Positions 10,101 through 20,578 of a DNA stretch of 42,843 nucleotides are shown piece by piece. Numbering within the stretch: position 1 is the stretch's first letter; the number at the start of each line of letters is the position of its first letter. The position numbers and the translations under genes were made by a program. The DNA comes from Rhodobacterales bacterium. GTDB lineage: Bacteria > Pseudomonadota > Alphaproteobacteria > Rhodobacterales > Rhodobacteraceae. The stretch covers positions 1 through 42,843 of the forward strand of contig QKJR01000013.1 of assembly GCA_003249215.1 (NCBI GenBank), written 5' to 3'. The notes under the pieces were generated by a model. It was not told where the DNA came from. It searched no databases and saw only the letters and a program-made list of their open reading frames with translations.

Positions 10101-12638
10101 CGAAAACCGCGCCTCGGCATTCTCGGGCAGATCGCCCGCGAACATCGGCTTGATGCCCACGACCGGATCAGCGGGCAGCACGAGCCGGGTTTCGGAGCGC
10201 TCGACCGGACGGCCCGAGCCCTCTTTCACACGGACCGTAAAGCGCGCCTCGAGCGGACGCGCGCCGCCCTCGCCCGGATCGGGCAGGGGGGCGGGGATCA
10301 CCGCCGCGCCGCTTGCGTCGGTCACCTCGGGGTCGAGCATCATCGTCGCCGGATCGAAAGGCTCGTCATAGCGCGCGAAGGCATAGCCCGCGAAACCGGG
10401 CAGGTCCTTCGCCGCCGAGAGCCGCACCTCGCCCTCGGTCTCGAGCCCCGCGCCGGGCGCCCCGAAGAGATAGCGCGCGGCGAGGTCGATCTGCGGCACA
10501 TCGCGCGCCGACAGGATCCCCTCGGGCAGGGTCAGGTCGAAGTCGATCCGCTCGGGCAGGAAATCCTCGACCAGCAGTTTCGACGAGGCCAGTGGCGGCG
10601 CCTTGGGATCGGCGAAGACATCGAGCCGCCATGTGCCGCGCGGCGCCTCGGCGGCAATCGGGAAGGCGGCCGTAGCGCCCCCCGCGCCCGCCTCGGGCGC
10701 GATCTGGCGGGCATATTCGACGCCATCGGGCCGCATCAGAACGGCGGTCAGCGGCAGACCGGGCAGGGCCCGCGCCGCGCCGTCGCGCGCGAGCAGCGTC
10801 GCATTCACCGTCTCGCCCACGCGATAGGCGTCGCGATCGGTGGTCAGGAACAGGTCGATCGGCGGCGCGGGCGGCAGCCCCTCAACACCCCGGTCAGAGA
10901 GATCGAACTCGGGCTCGGTCAGCGAGAGGAACGCCATGTCGTCGCCTTGGGAGACACTGATCAGCGCAGGCGCGGCGGCCCCCCGCCCGGCGGTGAGCCC
11001 GGCCTCGAAATGCGCCACACCGCTGGCATCGGTGCTCACCGTGCCGATCACGGCATTCGCCCGGTTCACCAGTTCGACCGCAACGCCCGCCCGCGGGCGC
11101 GCATCCGAGAGGCCGCGCACCACCACACTGAGCCCATCCGCCCCGGAATAGCTCGCAAGGCCCAGATCCGAGATCACGAACCACTGCGTCGCGGGCGGAT
11201 TGTCATAACCTTCGGTGCCCGGAACCCGGGCCTGCAGCGCATAGATGCCGGGGCCGAGCGCGCCTGTCACCTCCTGCACCGGCAGGCGTGTCGTCACATC
11301 GCGGTTCACCTGAAGGCCGACATCGGCCGTCCCCTCCCAGACCTTCTCGGCCAGTTGATCGGTGAAATACTCGGCCTGCCAGTAATCGAGCGAGCGGGCG
11401 AAATAATCATCGCGCATCGCCGCCACGAGATTGCGGTCGGAAATTCGGTAGAGCACCAGATCGAGGTGTTCGGTGTTCACCGTCTCGACCGGCAGCCCCG
11501 CATCCGCCGCGCGCGGCAGGATATAGGCGCGCCCCGGGAAGCGCGCGGCAGGCGACCGGTCGCGGATATAGGAGGTGATCGTGACATCCTTGCCCAGCAC
11601 CTCGCCCGCGGCCGAGGGCAGGCCCTTGCGCAGCGTCACCTGATAGCGCTTGCCATGTTCGAGCCCGGCGACACAAAGCTGATTGTGCTCGGCCTCGACC
11701 GAGAGCCCGGACTCAGGCAATTGCACGAAGCTGGAATAATCGACGCCACCCCGCGCCAGATCCTCGGAGAAGACCGCACAGAGCCGGGGCGCGAGCGCAT
11801 CGGCCTCGACCTGATCGTCGGTGATCCGGAAGCCGTATTTGTCGAGCGCATCGGCAAGCGCCTCGGCGATATCCGTGCGCGGCGAGAGATCGGCGGCGCG
11901 GCGCAGCGCGGGGATCATCAGGCGCGTGCGCTCATCGCTTTCCAGCGCCCGGGCCAGTGTAACGAGCGCCTCGGCCTCGGTCGCATCGCTCGGGGCGCGC
12001 AGAACGGCATTGAGCGCCGCCGCCACCGCCTCGCGCCGCTGCGGATAGCCGCGGGTGCGCAAGAGATCGGCATAGGCCGCCCATTGGTCGGCGGCGTCGC
12101 TGAGCACCAAAAGCGCGCCCTGCAACCGCAGCGTCGCATCCGCGTCCCGCGCCGCGCGCGCCTGCGCCAGCGCCTGCGCGATGTCCTCCGAGGTGGCCCC
12201 GTTGACGATATGGCGCCGCGCGAGCCCCGCGGCGAGGTCATAGGCCTCGTTGAAATCGCCCGGTTCGAGGAAATCGAGCGCGGCCTTGCGATCACGCGCG
12301 CGCGCCTCGGCGCCCGGGGCCGCGCCCATCGCGAAGCCCGAGAAGGCGCCCTGAAACTCGGTCATCTGCTTGAGATCGGTTTTCGGGAAACAGGAATTGT
12401 TGCGCGCGTTGAAGGTCAGCCCCTGACAGGCGGGATTGGCGAGACAGGCCGCCTCGCAGGCGGCGAAACTGGTGTCGAAGATCTGCGCCAGATCGCGCCC
12501 GGCCAGATCGCGATTCTCGATCAGCACCATCCGCCGCTCGGGGATCAACGGACGATCCTGTGGGCGGTCCTGCGCCAAAACACCATGACCGCCCAGCAAA
12601 CTCACCGCGGTCAGGGCACCCAGAACGAAACCACGCAT
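7194..12638 (-). CDS. Bacterial alpha-2-macroglobulin with N-terminal PAN domain
   Basis: An 1814-residue periplasmic protease trap. The start at 12638 is set by GAGGAGG a few bases ahead and a clean signal peptide ending GHGVLA; the frame is open upstream to 12725 but lacks signal features. There is no lipobox cysteine, unlike YfhM of Escherichia coli, so it is probably soluble. A PAN/apple-like Cys-rich module follows (CEAACLANPACQGLTF, then NNSCFP, about residues 60-100), then repeated beta-sandwich macroglobulin domains. The thioester motif is C1369-T-E-Q1372 in YPYGCTEQ, followed by the alpha/alpha toroid (QDASGGFGLW) and the C-terminal receptor-like domain. The intact C and Q indicate covalent trapping. 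It is upstream of, and abuts, pbpC. Confidence 0.95.
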   Translation of the reverse strand: MRGFVLGALTAVSLLGGHGVLAQDRPQDRPLIPERRMVLIENRDLAGRDLAQIFDTSFAACEAACLANPACQGLTFNARNNSCFPKTDLKQMTEFQGAFSGFAMGAAPGAEARARDRKAALDFLEPGDFNEAYDLAAGLARRHIVNGATSEDIAQALAQARAARDADATLRLQGALLVLSDAADQWAAYADLLRTRGYPQRREAVAAALNAVLRAPSDATEAEALVTLARALESDERTRLMIPALRRAADLSPRTDIAEALADALDKYGFRITDDQVEADALAPRLCAVFSEDLARGGVDYSSFVQLPESGLSVEAEHNQLCVAGLEHGKRYQVTLRKGLPSAAGEVLGKDVTITSYIRDRSPAARFPGRAYILPRAADAGLPVETVNTEHLDLVLYRISDRNLVAAMRDDYFARSLDYWQAEYFTDQLAEKVWEGTADVGLQVNRDVTTRLPVQEVTGALGPGIYALQARVPGTEGYDNPPATQWFVISDLGLASYSGADGLSVVVRGLSDARPRAGVAVELVNRANAVIGTVSTDASGVAHFEAGLTAGRGAAAPALISVSQGDDMAFLSLTEPEFDLSDRGVEGLPPAPPIDLFLTTDRDAYRVGETVNATLLARDGAARALPGLPLTAVLMRPDGVEYARQIAPEAGAGGATAAFPIAAEAPRGTWRLDVFADPKAPPLASSKLLVEDFLPERIDFDLTLPEGILSARDVPQIDLAARYLFGAPGAGLETEGEVRLSAAKDLPGFAGYAFARYDEPFDPATMMLDPEVTDASGAAVIPAPLPDPGEGGARPLEARFTVRVKEGSGRPVERSETRLVLPADPVVGIKPMFAGDLPENAEARFSLIALGSDAAPVAAKVHWVLNRIETRYQWYALDGSWNWEAITRRTRLTEGMADLAAGPVEIGAPVTWGEYELVAERVEGAYAAAAVRFDAGWYAPADVLASPDKLSLALDKPAYRIGETAHLRIVAPAAGVAQVSVLSNRLIALKAVEVAAGETVIELPVTDDWGPGAYVAASVIRPLGAEAPDHAPNRALGLAHAAVDPGDRKLSVSFEVAPEVDPRGPLPVALKLEGVAPGDEAFVTIAAVDLGILNLTGFKSPDPSAHYFGQRRLGVGLRDVYGRLIDGQAGDPGVIRSGGDAAREMGIQAPPPTEELVAYFSGPIRVDADGYARTSFDLPSFNGTVRLMAVAWSGKGVGQASTDVLVRDPVVVTATVPRFLAPGDRSRLLLEIVHASGPAGRMGLDVSSAGIETRDAPSGIDLAEGATARLELPITAPMAEGVHEIRIALTTPAGRVLDKVLSLRVERHDPAIARQSRFDLAAGESFTFDANVFAGLVPGSGRATLAAGPLAQFDTAGLLQALDAYPYGCTEQTTSKALPLLYLSSVAEAMGLVTPAGLEDRITGAITRVLTNQDASGGFGLWSAASGDLWLDAYVTDFLSRARATGHAVPDHAFRMALDNLRNGVNYAAGFDADSNGGGAALAYALMVLAREGAASISDLRYYADIKGDDFGTPLARAQIGAALAMYGDQTRADAMFARAARLLSDDDARVWRADYGSAYRDRAAVLALAAEAGSQAVPLDTFGQSVARRMAARRLSTQEAVWTLLAANALIDRPGTEGLSVNGAPVEGPLLRVIDAETAGASLQVRNDSGKAQVLTLTTLGVPEVPEPAGGKGYAIARSYYDLKGNRVDPARLSAGTRLVAVIEVTPFETTRARLMINDPLPAGFEIDNPHLLQGGDVAALDWLTVEIEPEMVEFREDAFRAAVDWEGKRPFRLAYLLRAVSPGVFHQPAASVEDMYRPDYRAQSAAGQVVID

Positions 12639-12798
12639 CTCAATCCTCCTCGTCATCGCGCCCGAGAGTTTCACGCCCCCCGAGTCGAGGCAAGGCGCGA
12701 TCCCCTTACCCGGCGCCCGGATCACGCCGGATCGGGGTTAAACCTAAATTCATCCCGCTTTGCCATTCTGCCGGACGCAAGCATTGGAAGGTGCCCGG

Positions 12799-15060
12799 AT
12801 GAGTGCCGGTATCACGGAAAAATTGGCGCAGGAACGCCGGGCGCGCCTCGCCGCCGAGCGTCTTCTGGAACAGAAGAAACGCGAGTTGTTCGCCGCGAAC
12901 CAGAAGCTCGCGCTGCACGCCCGCGCGCTCTCGGATCAGATCGTCGAGCAACGGCATGGCCTGCAGCGCGCGCTGACCGAGGCCGAATCGCTCAAGGGCG
13001 AGAACAGCCGGGTGCGCACCGATCTCGAACAGGCGCATTCCGCCGCCATGATCGCGCAGCGGCGGCTCTGGGACGCGCTCGAGACGATCCGGGATGGTTT
13101 CGCGGTCTATGATGCCGACCTGCGGCTGGTGGCGGCGAACGGCGCCTATCTGTCGTTCTTCAGTGGCGAGATCGTGGTCGGCCGCGGCGTGACCTATGAT
13201 TCGGTCCTGCGGCTGGTGGCCGAGCATGGCATGGTCGACATGGAAGGGCGTGACCCGCTCGACTGGCATCACGACATGATCGCGCGCATCCGCCGCGATC
13301 AGATCGAGCCTTTCGTGCTGCACACCCGCGATGGCCGCTATATCAAGCTGATCGACCGCTGGGGCGCGGGCGGCGATCTCGTCTGTCTGGCGCAGAACAT
13401 CACGCTGACCATCCAGCGCGAGGAGGAGCTTGAGGAGGCGCGCCGCCGCGCCGAGGCCGCCAACCGCGCGAAATCGGCCTTCCTCGCGAATATGAGCCAC
13501 GAGATCCGCACGCCGATGAACGGCGTCGTCGGCATGGCCGAGCTCTTGTCGGAAGGCGATCTGACCGAAGAGCAAAGGCTCTATGCCGATACGATCCGCT
13601 CGTCGGGCGAGGCGCTGCTCACCATCATCAACGACGTGCTCGACTATTCCAAGCTCGAGGCCGAGCGGCTCCGGCTTTACCCCGAGGTCTTCGATCTCGA
13701 ACGCTGCATCCACGAGATCATGGTGCTCCTGCAGCCCAGCGCCAAGGACAAGGGCGTCAAGCTGCTCGTCGATTACGACATGTTCCTGCCGACCCGTTTC
13801 CTGGCCGATCCGGGCCGGATGCGGCAGATCCTGACCAACCTGATCGGCAATGCGGTGAAATTCACCGCCTCCGGGCATGTCCTCGCCCGCGTGGTCGGCT
13901 TCGAGCGCGGCGAGGGCCGCTACGAGCTGCATATCACCATCGAGGATACCGGGATCGGCATCGCGGCCGAGAACATCGAGCATGTCTTCGGCGAATTCAA
14001 CCAGGTCGAGAGCGAGTCGAACCGCAAATTCGAAGGGACCGGCCTCGGCCTCGCCATCACCCATCAGCTCGTCGAACTGATGGAGGGCAAGATCTGGGTC
14101 GACAGTGCGCTCGGCGAGGGGTCCTGCTTCGGCTTCCAGATCACCGTGCCGCGCGCCGAGGCGCCCTCGCGGATGGATGCGCCGAGCCCGCCGATCACCC
14201 TCAAGGCGGCCATGGTGATCGACGATCTGCTGGTCAACCGCGTCATCCTCGAGCGTCAGCTCGAGACCTTCGGCCTCGAGGTCACGCTTTGCCGCAGCGG
14301 CGCCGAGGCGCTGCATGTCCTCGATGAGGGGGCGAGTTTCGATGTGGTGCTGACCGACCACCGGATGCCGCAGATGGACGGGCTCGAACTGATCGAGCGG
14401 CTGCGAGAGCGCGGGGTCGACACGCCGATCCTGCTCCTGACCTCCGACCCCGATGCCTATGAGGCGGCGAATGCCGAATATGGTTTGGCGGGGTGCCTCG
14501 AGAAACCGGTGCTGCGCTCGGATCTGCTGCACACGTTGCAGGCGCTGTCCGGCACGGCGGTCGCGGCACCGAGCCCTCCGCCGCCCGCGCCGAAACCGCC
14601 GCCCGCCCCGACCGAGATCCGGACGATGAAGGTGCTCGCGGCCGAGGATAACCGCACCAACCAGCTCGTCTTCGGCAAGATGGTGAAGGATTTCGACATC
14701 GAGCTGCGCTTTGCCAATAACGGCCGCGAGGCGGTCACGATGTGGGAAGAGTGGCAGCCCGACCTGATCTTCATGGATATCTCGATGCCCGAGATGGACG
14801 GGCGCGAGGCGACCCGCGCGATCCGCACCGCCGAAGGAATGCGCGGCACTCATGTGCCGATCTGCGCGCTGACCGCCCATGCGATGGATGGCGACAGCGA
14901 TTCGATCTTCGCCGCCGGGCTCGATCAATATCTGACGAAACCCCTGAAGAAGAGCGCGATCGCCGAGAGGATCGCCGCCCATGCGCCGCCCGATGCGCGC
15001 CCTCCGGTCCCGGCCCCGACCCCGGCACCCAATGCCGCGCCAAAGGCCGAATCGGCCTGA
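12799..15060 (+). CDS. Hybrid sensor histidine kinase with two receiver domains
   Basis: The 753-residue soluble-looking kinase has no obvious membrane span. Order: N-terminal coiled coil (about 1-85), PAS-like domain (about 88-205; DGFAVYDADLRLVAANGAYL), HisKA with phospho-acceptor H234 in FLANMSHEIRTPMNG, HATPase_c (N-box NLIGNAVKF, DTGIGIA, GTGLGLAI), REC1 with D520 in TDHRMP and K569, a Pro-rich linker (591-604), and REC2 with D660 in MDISMP and K714. REC1 has IDD rather than the EDN seen in REC2 but keeps the phospho-Asp. No HPt domain is present, so an external phosphotransfer protein is expected. The start at 12799 follows GGAAGG (12785-12790). It is divergent from the macroglobulin gene; signal and output are unknown. 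Confidence 0.93.
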   Translation: MSAGITEKLAQERRARLAAERLLEQKKRELFAANQKLALHARALSDQIVEQRHGLQRALTEAESLKGENSRVRTDLEQAHSAAMIAQRRLWDALETIRDGFAVYDADLRLVAANGAYLSFFSGEIVVGRGVTYDSVLRLVAEHGMVDMEGRDPLDWHHDMIARIRRDQIEPFVLHTRDGRYIKLIDRWGAGGDLVCLAQNITLTIQREEELEEARRRAEAANRAKSAFLANMSHEIRTPMNGVVGMAELLSEGDLTEEQRLYADTIRSSGEALLTIINDVLDYSKLEAERLRLYPEVFDLERCIHEIMVLLQPSAKDKGVKLLVDYDMFLPTRFLADPGRMRQILTNLIGNAVKFTASGHVLARVVGFERGEGRYELHITIEDTGIGIAAENIEHVFGEFNQVESESNRKFEGTGLGLAITHQLVELMEGKIWVDSALGEGSCFGFQITVPRAEAPSRMDAPSPPITLKAAMVIDDLLVNRVILERQLETFGLEVTLCRSGAEALHVLDEGASFDVVLTDHRMPQMDGLELIERLRERGVDTPILLLTSDPDAYEAANAEYGLAGCLEKPVLRSDLLHTLQALSGTAVAAPSPPPPAPKPPPAPTEIRTMKVLAAEDNRTNQLVFGKMVKDFDIELRFANNGREAVTMWEEWQPDLIFMDISMPEMDGREATRAIRTAEGMRGTHVPICALTAHAMDGDSDSIFAAGLDQYLTKPLKKSAIAERIAAHAPPDARPPVPAPTPAPNAAPKAESA

Positions 15061-15127
15061 GACAACGCCACGGGGCCGACCCGCAGCGTCAGCGCTCGGT
15101 GCCTGCACTCAGTGAGAATGCCCGGTG

Positions 15128-17194
<2,067 letters not shown>

Positions 17195-17198
17195 CGGC

Positions 17199-17492
17199 TC
17201 AATATCCGTAGAAGAAGCCTGCGTTGTTCGCGAGCGCCTGTTGCAGGATGATCAGCACGATGAAGGCCACGAGCGGCGCAAGGTCGAGCCCGCCGGTCGA
17301 GGGCAGGAAGCCGCGGATCCGGCCATAGATCGGCTCGAGCAGGTTGTTGAGCCCATACCAGAGCTGCGCGACGAGCGGCTGTCGCAGGTTCAGCACCTGA
17401 AAATTGATCAGCCAGCTCATGATGATATGGGCGATCATGATGAACCAGACGACGTTCAGGATCAGGGTGAGCGCCTGATAGAGCGTGACCAT
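17199..17492 (-). CDS. YggT family membrane protein
   Basis: A 97-residue protein with two hydrophobic segments (about 5-30 and 70-90) flanking the family-typical LNLRQPLVAQLWYGLNNLLEPIYGRIRGFLP region. YggT proteins are inner-membrane proteins; plastid homologues (CCB3) function in cytochrome assembly, while the bacterial role is uncertain. The ATG at 17492 is preferred over longer openings (the frame is open to 18137) because GGAGG lies just ahead and the family starts at MVTLYQAL. recQ follows after 4 bp. Confidence 0.9.
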   Translation of the reverse strand: MVTLYQALTLILNVVWFIMIAHIIMSWLINFQVLNLRQPLVAQLWYGLNNLLEPIYGRIRGFLPSTGGLDLAPLVAFIVLIILQQALANNAGFFYGY

Positions 17493-17636
17493 GCGAAACC
17501 TCCGGGTGATGCGGTGACAGAGGTAAGGCAGGGCGCGCGCGCTTGCAACCGCCGCATCCGCGGTATTTGCCGCAACGTAGCGGTTGACGCGCCTGCTGCA
17601 GCGCGGCACGGCTTGGGAAATCAGCCCGGAGGCCGC

Positions 17637-18164
17637 ATGTATCCAGTGATCCGCATGATCAAGGCGCTTGCCAAGGGCCGCAGCCGCCAGATCGACATCC
17701 TCGACACGGTCATCAGCCAGCATATCGCCTGGCCTTGGGATATCGACCCGTGGAAGGATCTCAACAACGGGCGCACGCTGACGCTCTTCGATCTGGGGCG
17801 GATCGAGCTGGCGCAGGCGAGCGGGCTCAACGGCGCGCTCCTGCGCAACCGCTGGGGCATCGTCGTCGCGGGCAATACGACGCGCTACCGCAAGCGGATC
17901 ACCATGTTCCAGCGGTTCGAGATGCGCACGCGCGTGATCGGCTGGGATCATCGCTTCGTCTATATGGAACAGGCGATGTGGCGGGGCGAGGAGTGCTGCA
18001 ACCATATCCTGGTGCGCGGCGCGGTCACCTCGCGCGCGGGCATCGTGCCGCCCGAGCAGGTGGTCGCGGCGCTTGGCGCCGATACGACGAGCCCCGCGCT
18101 GCCCGACTGGGTGCGCCACTGGACCGCCGCCGATCACGAGCGCCCCTGGCCGCCCACGATCTGA
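17637..18164 (+). CDS. Acyl-CoA thioesterase-like protein (hotdog fold, 4HBT_2 type)
   Basis: A 175-residue protein starting at ATG 17637 after CCGGAGG. LTLFDLGRIELAQASGLNGALLRNRWGIVVAGNTTRYRKRI and RVIGWDHRFVYMEQAM match the single-hotdog thioesterase-like proteins related to THEM6, which are thought to hydrolyse or bind acyl-CoA. There is no signal peptide. The frame is open back to 17241, but that stretch lies antisense to yggT and is not coding-like. It is divergent from yggT with a 144 bp shared upstream region. Substrate unknown. Confidence 0.82.
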   Translation: MYPVIRMIKALAKGRSRQIDILDTVISQHIAWPWDIDPWKDLNNGRTLTLFDLGRIELAQASGLNGALLRNRWGIVVAGNTTRYRKRITMFQRFEMRTRVIGWDHRFVYMEQAMWRGEECCNHILVRGAVTSRAGIVPPEQVVAALGADTTSPALPDWVRHWTAADHERPWPPTI

Positions 18165-18269
18165 GCCCCCGCACGCCGCCGGCTGACCTGCACGTCATCC
18201 GCAGCCGGGCTTGTGCGACGCTCCGATTTCAGGCTTGATCTGCGCAAACGGGGGCAGCCGGGGCGGGTC

Positions 18270-19667
18270 ATGATCACCACACGCAAACGTATATGGGGCT
18301 GGTTCTTCTTCGACTGGGCGAGCCAACCCTACAACACGCTCCTGATCACCTTCATCTTCGCCCCCTTCATGAAGGATCTCCTGGGCGACGGATCGAGCGC
18401 GCAGACGGTCTGGGGCTATGGCGTGGGCTTCGCCGGGCTCGTGATCGCGCTGGCCTCGCCCTTCCTCGGCGCGATCGCCGACAAGACCGGGCGGCGCATT
18501 CCCTTCATCTGGCTGTTTTCGCTGATGTATGTCGCGGGGGCCTGGGGCCTCTGGTATGCGGTGCCCGGGAATTTCAGCCTGCTGCTGATCATGACCTCCT
18601 TCGCAGTGGGCCTGATCGGGATGGAATTCGCCACCACCTTCACCAATGCGATGCTCCCGGGTCTCGCGCCGCGCGAGGAGATCGGCAAGGTCTCTGGCTC
18701 GGGCTGGGCCTTCGGCTATGTGGGGGGCGTGCTCTCGCTGATCGTCATGCTCGGCTTCCTGCAGATCAACCCGGCCACGGGTCACACCCTGATCGGCCTG
18801 CCGCCGATGTTCGGGCTCGATCTGGCCACGCGCGCCGATACCCGCATCGTCGGGCCGCTGACCGCGGTCTGGTATGCAGTGTTCATGATCCCGTTCTTCC
18901 TCTGGGTGCGCGAGCCGCGTCAGCCCGGTGCCGTCTCGGTCGCGCGTGCCGCCCGGATGGCCTGGCCCGAGCTGCGCACCACGCTGCGCGGCCTGCCCGC
19001 GCGGCGCAGCCTGATGGCCTTTCTGCTCAGCTCGATGTTCTATCGCGATGCGCTCAACGGCATCTATACCTTCGGCGGGCTCTATGCGGCCGGCGTGCTG
19101 AACTGGTCGATCACCCAGATCGGCATCTTCGGCATTCTCGGCGCGGTCACCGGGGCGATCTTCGCCTGGGCCGGCGGCAAGGCAGATGACCGGTTCGGCC
19201 CCAAATCGGTGATCGTCGTCAATGTCCTGATCTTGACCGCGGTGGTGGTCGGCGTCGTCTTCATCTCGCGCGAGAGCGTCTTCGGCCACGCGGTCGGCCC
19301 CGAGAGCGCGCTCCCCGATATTGCCTTCTACGTGATGGGCGGGCTGATCGGCGCCTGCGGCGGGGCGCTGCAATCGGCGAGCCGGACGATGATGGTGCGT
19401 CAGGCCGATCCCGAGAAGATCACCGAGCATTTCGGGCTTTATGCGCTGTCGGGCAAGGCCACCGCCTTCATCGCGCCGCTCTCGATCGGGGTGATGACGC
19501 AGATCTCGGACAATCAGTCGATCGGCATCACTCCCATCATCGTGCTTTTCGTTCTGGGCTTCGGGCTGCTAGGCTTCGTGAGATCGGGGGGCGATCCGCG
19601 CCCCGCCGCCTCCGCTGACCCCTCCGCCGCCGCAGGCGGAACCGACCCCGAAGGAACCCCGAGCTGA
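18270..19667 (+). CDS. MFS transporter, UMF1/Atg22-like
   Basis: A 465-residue inner-membrane protein with about 12 hydrophobic segments. The opening WGWFFFDWASQPYNTLLITFIFAPFM is diagnostic for the UMF1 family of the major facilitator superfamily (bacterial relatives of yeast Atg22). The transported substrate in bacteria is not established; amino-acid efflux is suggested by the yeast relatives. ATG 18270 is preferred to a GTG at 18213 because MITTRKRIWGWFFF is the family N-terminus, though its ribosome-binding site is weak. The C-terminal tail is Pro/Ala-rich and soluble. Its TGA overlaps the mepA ATG by one base (TGATG). Confidence 0.88.
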   Translation: MITTRKRIWGWFFFDWASQPYNTLLITFIFAPFMKDLLGDGSSAQTVWGYGVGFAGLVIALASPFLGAIADKTGRRIPFIWLFSLMYVAGAWGLWYAVPGNFSLLLIMTSFAVGLIGMEFATTFTNAMLPGLAPREEIGKVSGSGWAFGYVGGVLSLIVMLGFLQINPATGHTLIGLPPMFGLDLATRADTRIVGPLTAVWYAVFMIPFFLWVREPRQPGAVSVARAARMAWPELRTTLRGLPARRSLMAFLLSSMFYRDALNGIYTFGGLYAAGVLNWSITQIGIFGILGAVTGAIFAWAGGKADDRFGPKSVIVVNVLILTAVVVGVVFISRESVFGHAVGPESALPDIAFYVMGGLIGACGGALQSASRTMMVRQADPEKITEHFGLYALSGKATAFIAPLSIGVMTQISDNQSIGITPIIVLFVLGFGLLGFVRSGGDPRPAASADPSAAAGGTDPEGTPS

Positions 19668-20578
19668 TGATCCGACGTATCGTGACCGCGCTGGCGCTGC
19701 TGCTGGCGCCTGTTCCGGGCATCGTTGCGCCCGCCAGTGCCGACCCCCTCGCCCGCCAGCTCTTCGGCGCGAAATCCACCCCCTCGCAACAGGCGCCCGC
19801 CGCGATCGGCACCTATGCAAAGGGCTGTGCCGCGGGGCTCGTGGCGATGCCCGAGAGCGGCCCGACCTGGCAGGCGATGCGGCTTTCGCGCAACCGGATG
19901 TATGGTCAGCCCGAGATGCTCGCCTTTCTGCAGGATCTGTCGCGCTATGCGGCGACCCTGCCGGGCTGGAAGGGGCTCTATATCGGCGACATCAGCCAAC
20001 CGCGCGGAGGCCCGATGACCGGCGGCCACGCGAGCCACCAGATCGGGCTCGATGCCGATGTCTGGATGCTGCCGCCCAAGCGCCTCGATCTGAGCCGGGC
20101 CGACCGCGAGAACCTCAGCTCGATCTCGATCCGCACCGAGGATCAGACCCGGGTGAACGGCAACTGGACGCCCGCGCATATGGCGCTGCTGCGTGCGGCC
20201 GCCTCCGATCCGCGCGTCGACCGGATCTTCGTCGCCGCCGCCGCCAAGATCGCGATGTGCAATGCCAGCCCGCGCAATGACCGGGCCTGGCTGCAGAAGA
20301 TCCGCCCGCTCTATGGCCATAACGTGCATTTCCATGTGCGCCTGAAATGCCCGCCCGGCTCGCGCCTGTGCGAGACGCAGACGCCCACGGTGGCCGAATT
20401 GTCGAAGGGCGGCGATGGCTGCGACGAGAGCCTGAACTGGTGGGTGACGACCTATCTCGAGGAACTTCGTCACCCGCCCAAGCGCGAGAAACCGACGGGT
20501 CCGCCGCCGAAAACCGCGAAAACCTATGTGATGTCGGACCTGCCGCGCCAATGCCAAGACGTGCTCTCGTCGCGCTGA
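19667..20578 (+). CDS. mepA: Penicillin-insensitive murein endopeptidase
   Basis: A periplasmic LAS-type zinc metallopeptidase that cleaves D-Ala-mDAP cross-links in peptidoglycan. The 303-residue precursor has a signal peptide ending PASA (about residue 25). The metal motif is GGHASHQIGLDADVW (H121, D129 region), followed by NPRND-like and HNVHFHVRLKCP segments carrying the remaining ligands; several Cys residues in the C-terminal half match MepA disulfides. Translationally coupled to the MFS gene upstream, and its end overlaps the next gene by 28 bp. Confidence 0.94.
   Translation: MIRRIVTALALLLAPVPGIVAPASADPLARQLFGAKSTPSQQAPAAIGTYAKGCAAGLVAMPESGPTWQAMRLSRNRMYGQPEMLAFLQDLSRYAATLPGWKGLYIGDISQPRGGPMTGGHASHQIGLDADVWMLPPKRLDLSRADRENLSSISIRTEDQTRVNGNWTPAHMALLRAAASDPRVDRIFVAAAAKIAMCNASPRNDRAWLQKIRPLYGHNVHFHVRLKCPPGSRLCETQTPTVAELSKGGDGCDESLNWWVTTYLEELRHPPKREKPTGPPPKTAKTYVMSDLPRQCQDVLSSR

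Noticed and set aside
12639-12798. CtrA or other recognisable operator in the divergent macroglobulin/kinase region
   Set aside because: Only one TTAA half-site (within GGTTAAACC) is visible; the paired TTAA-N7-TTAA is absent.
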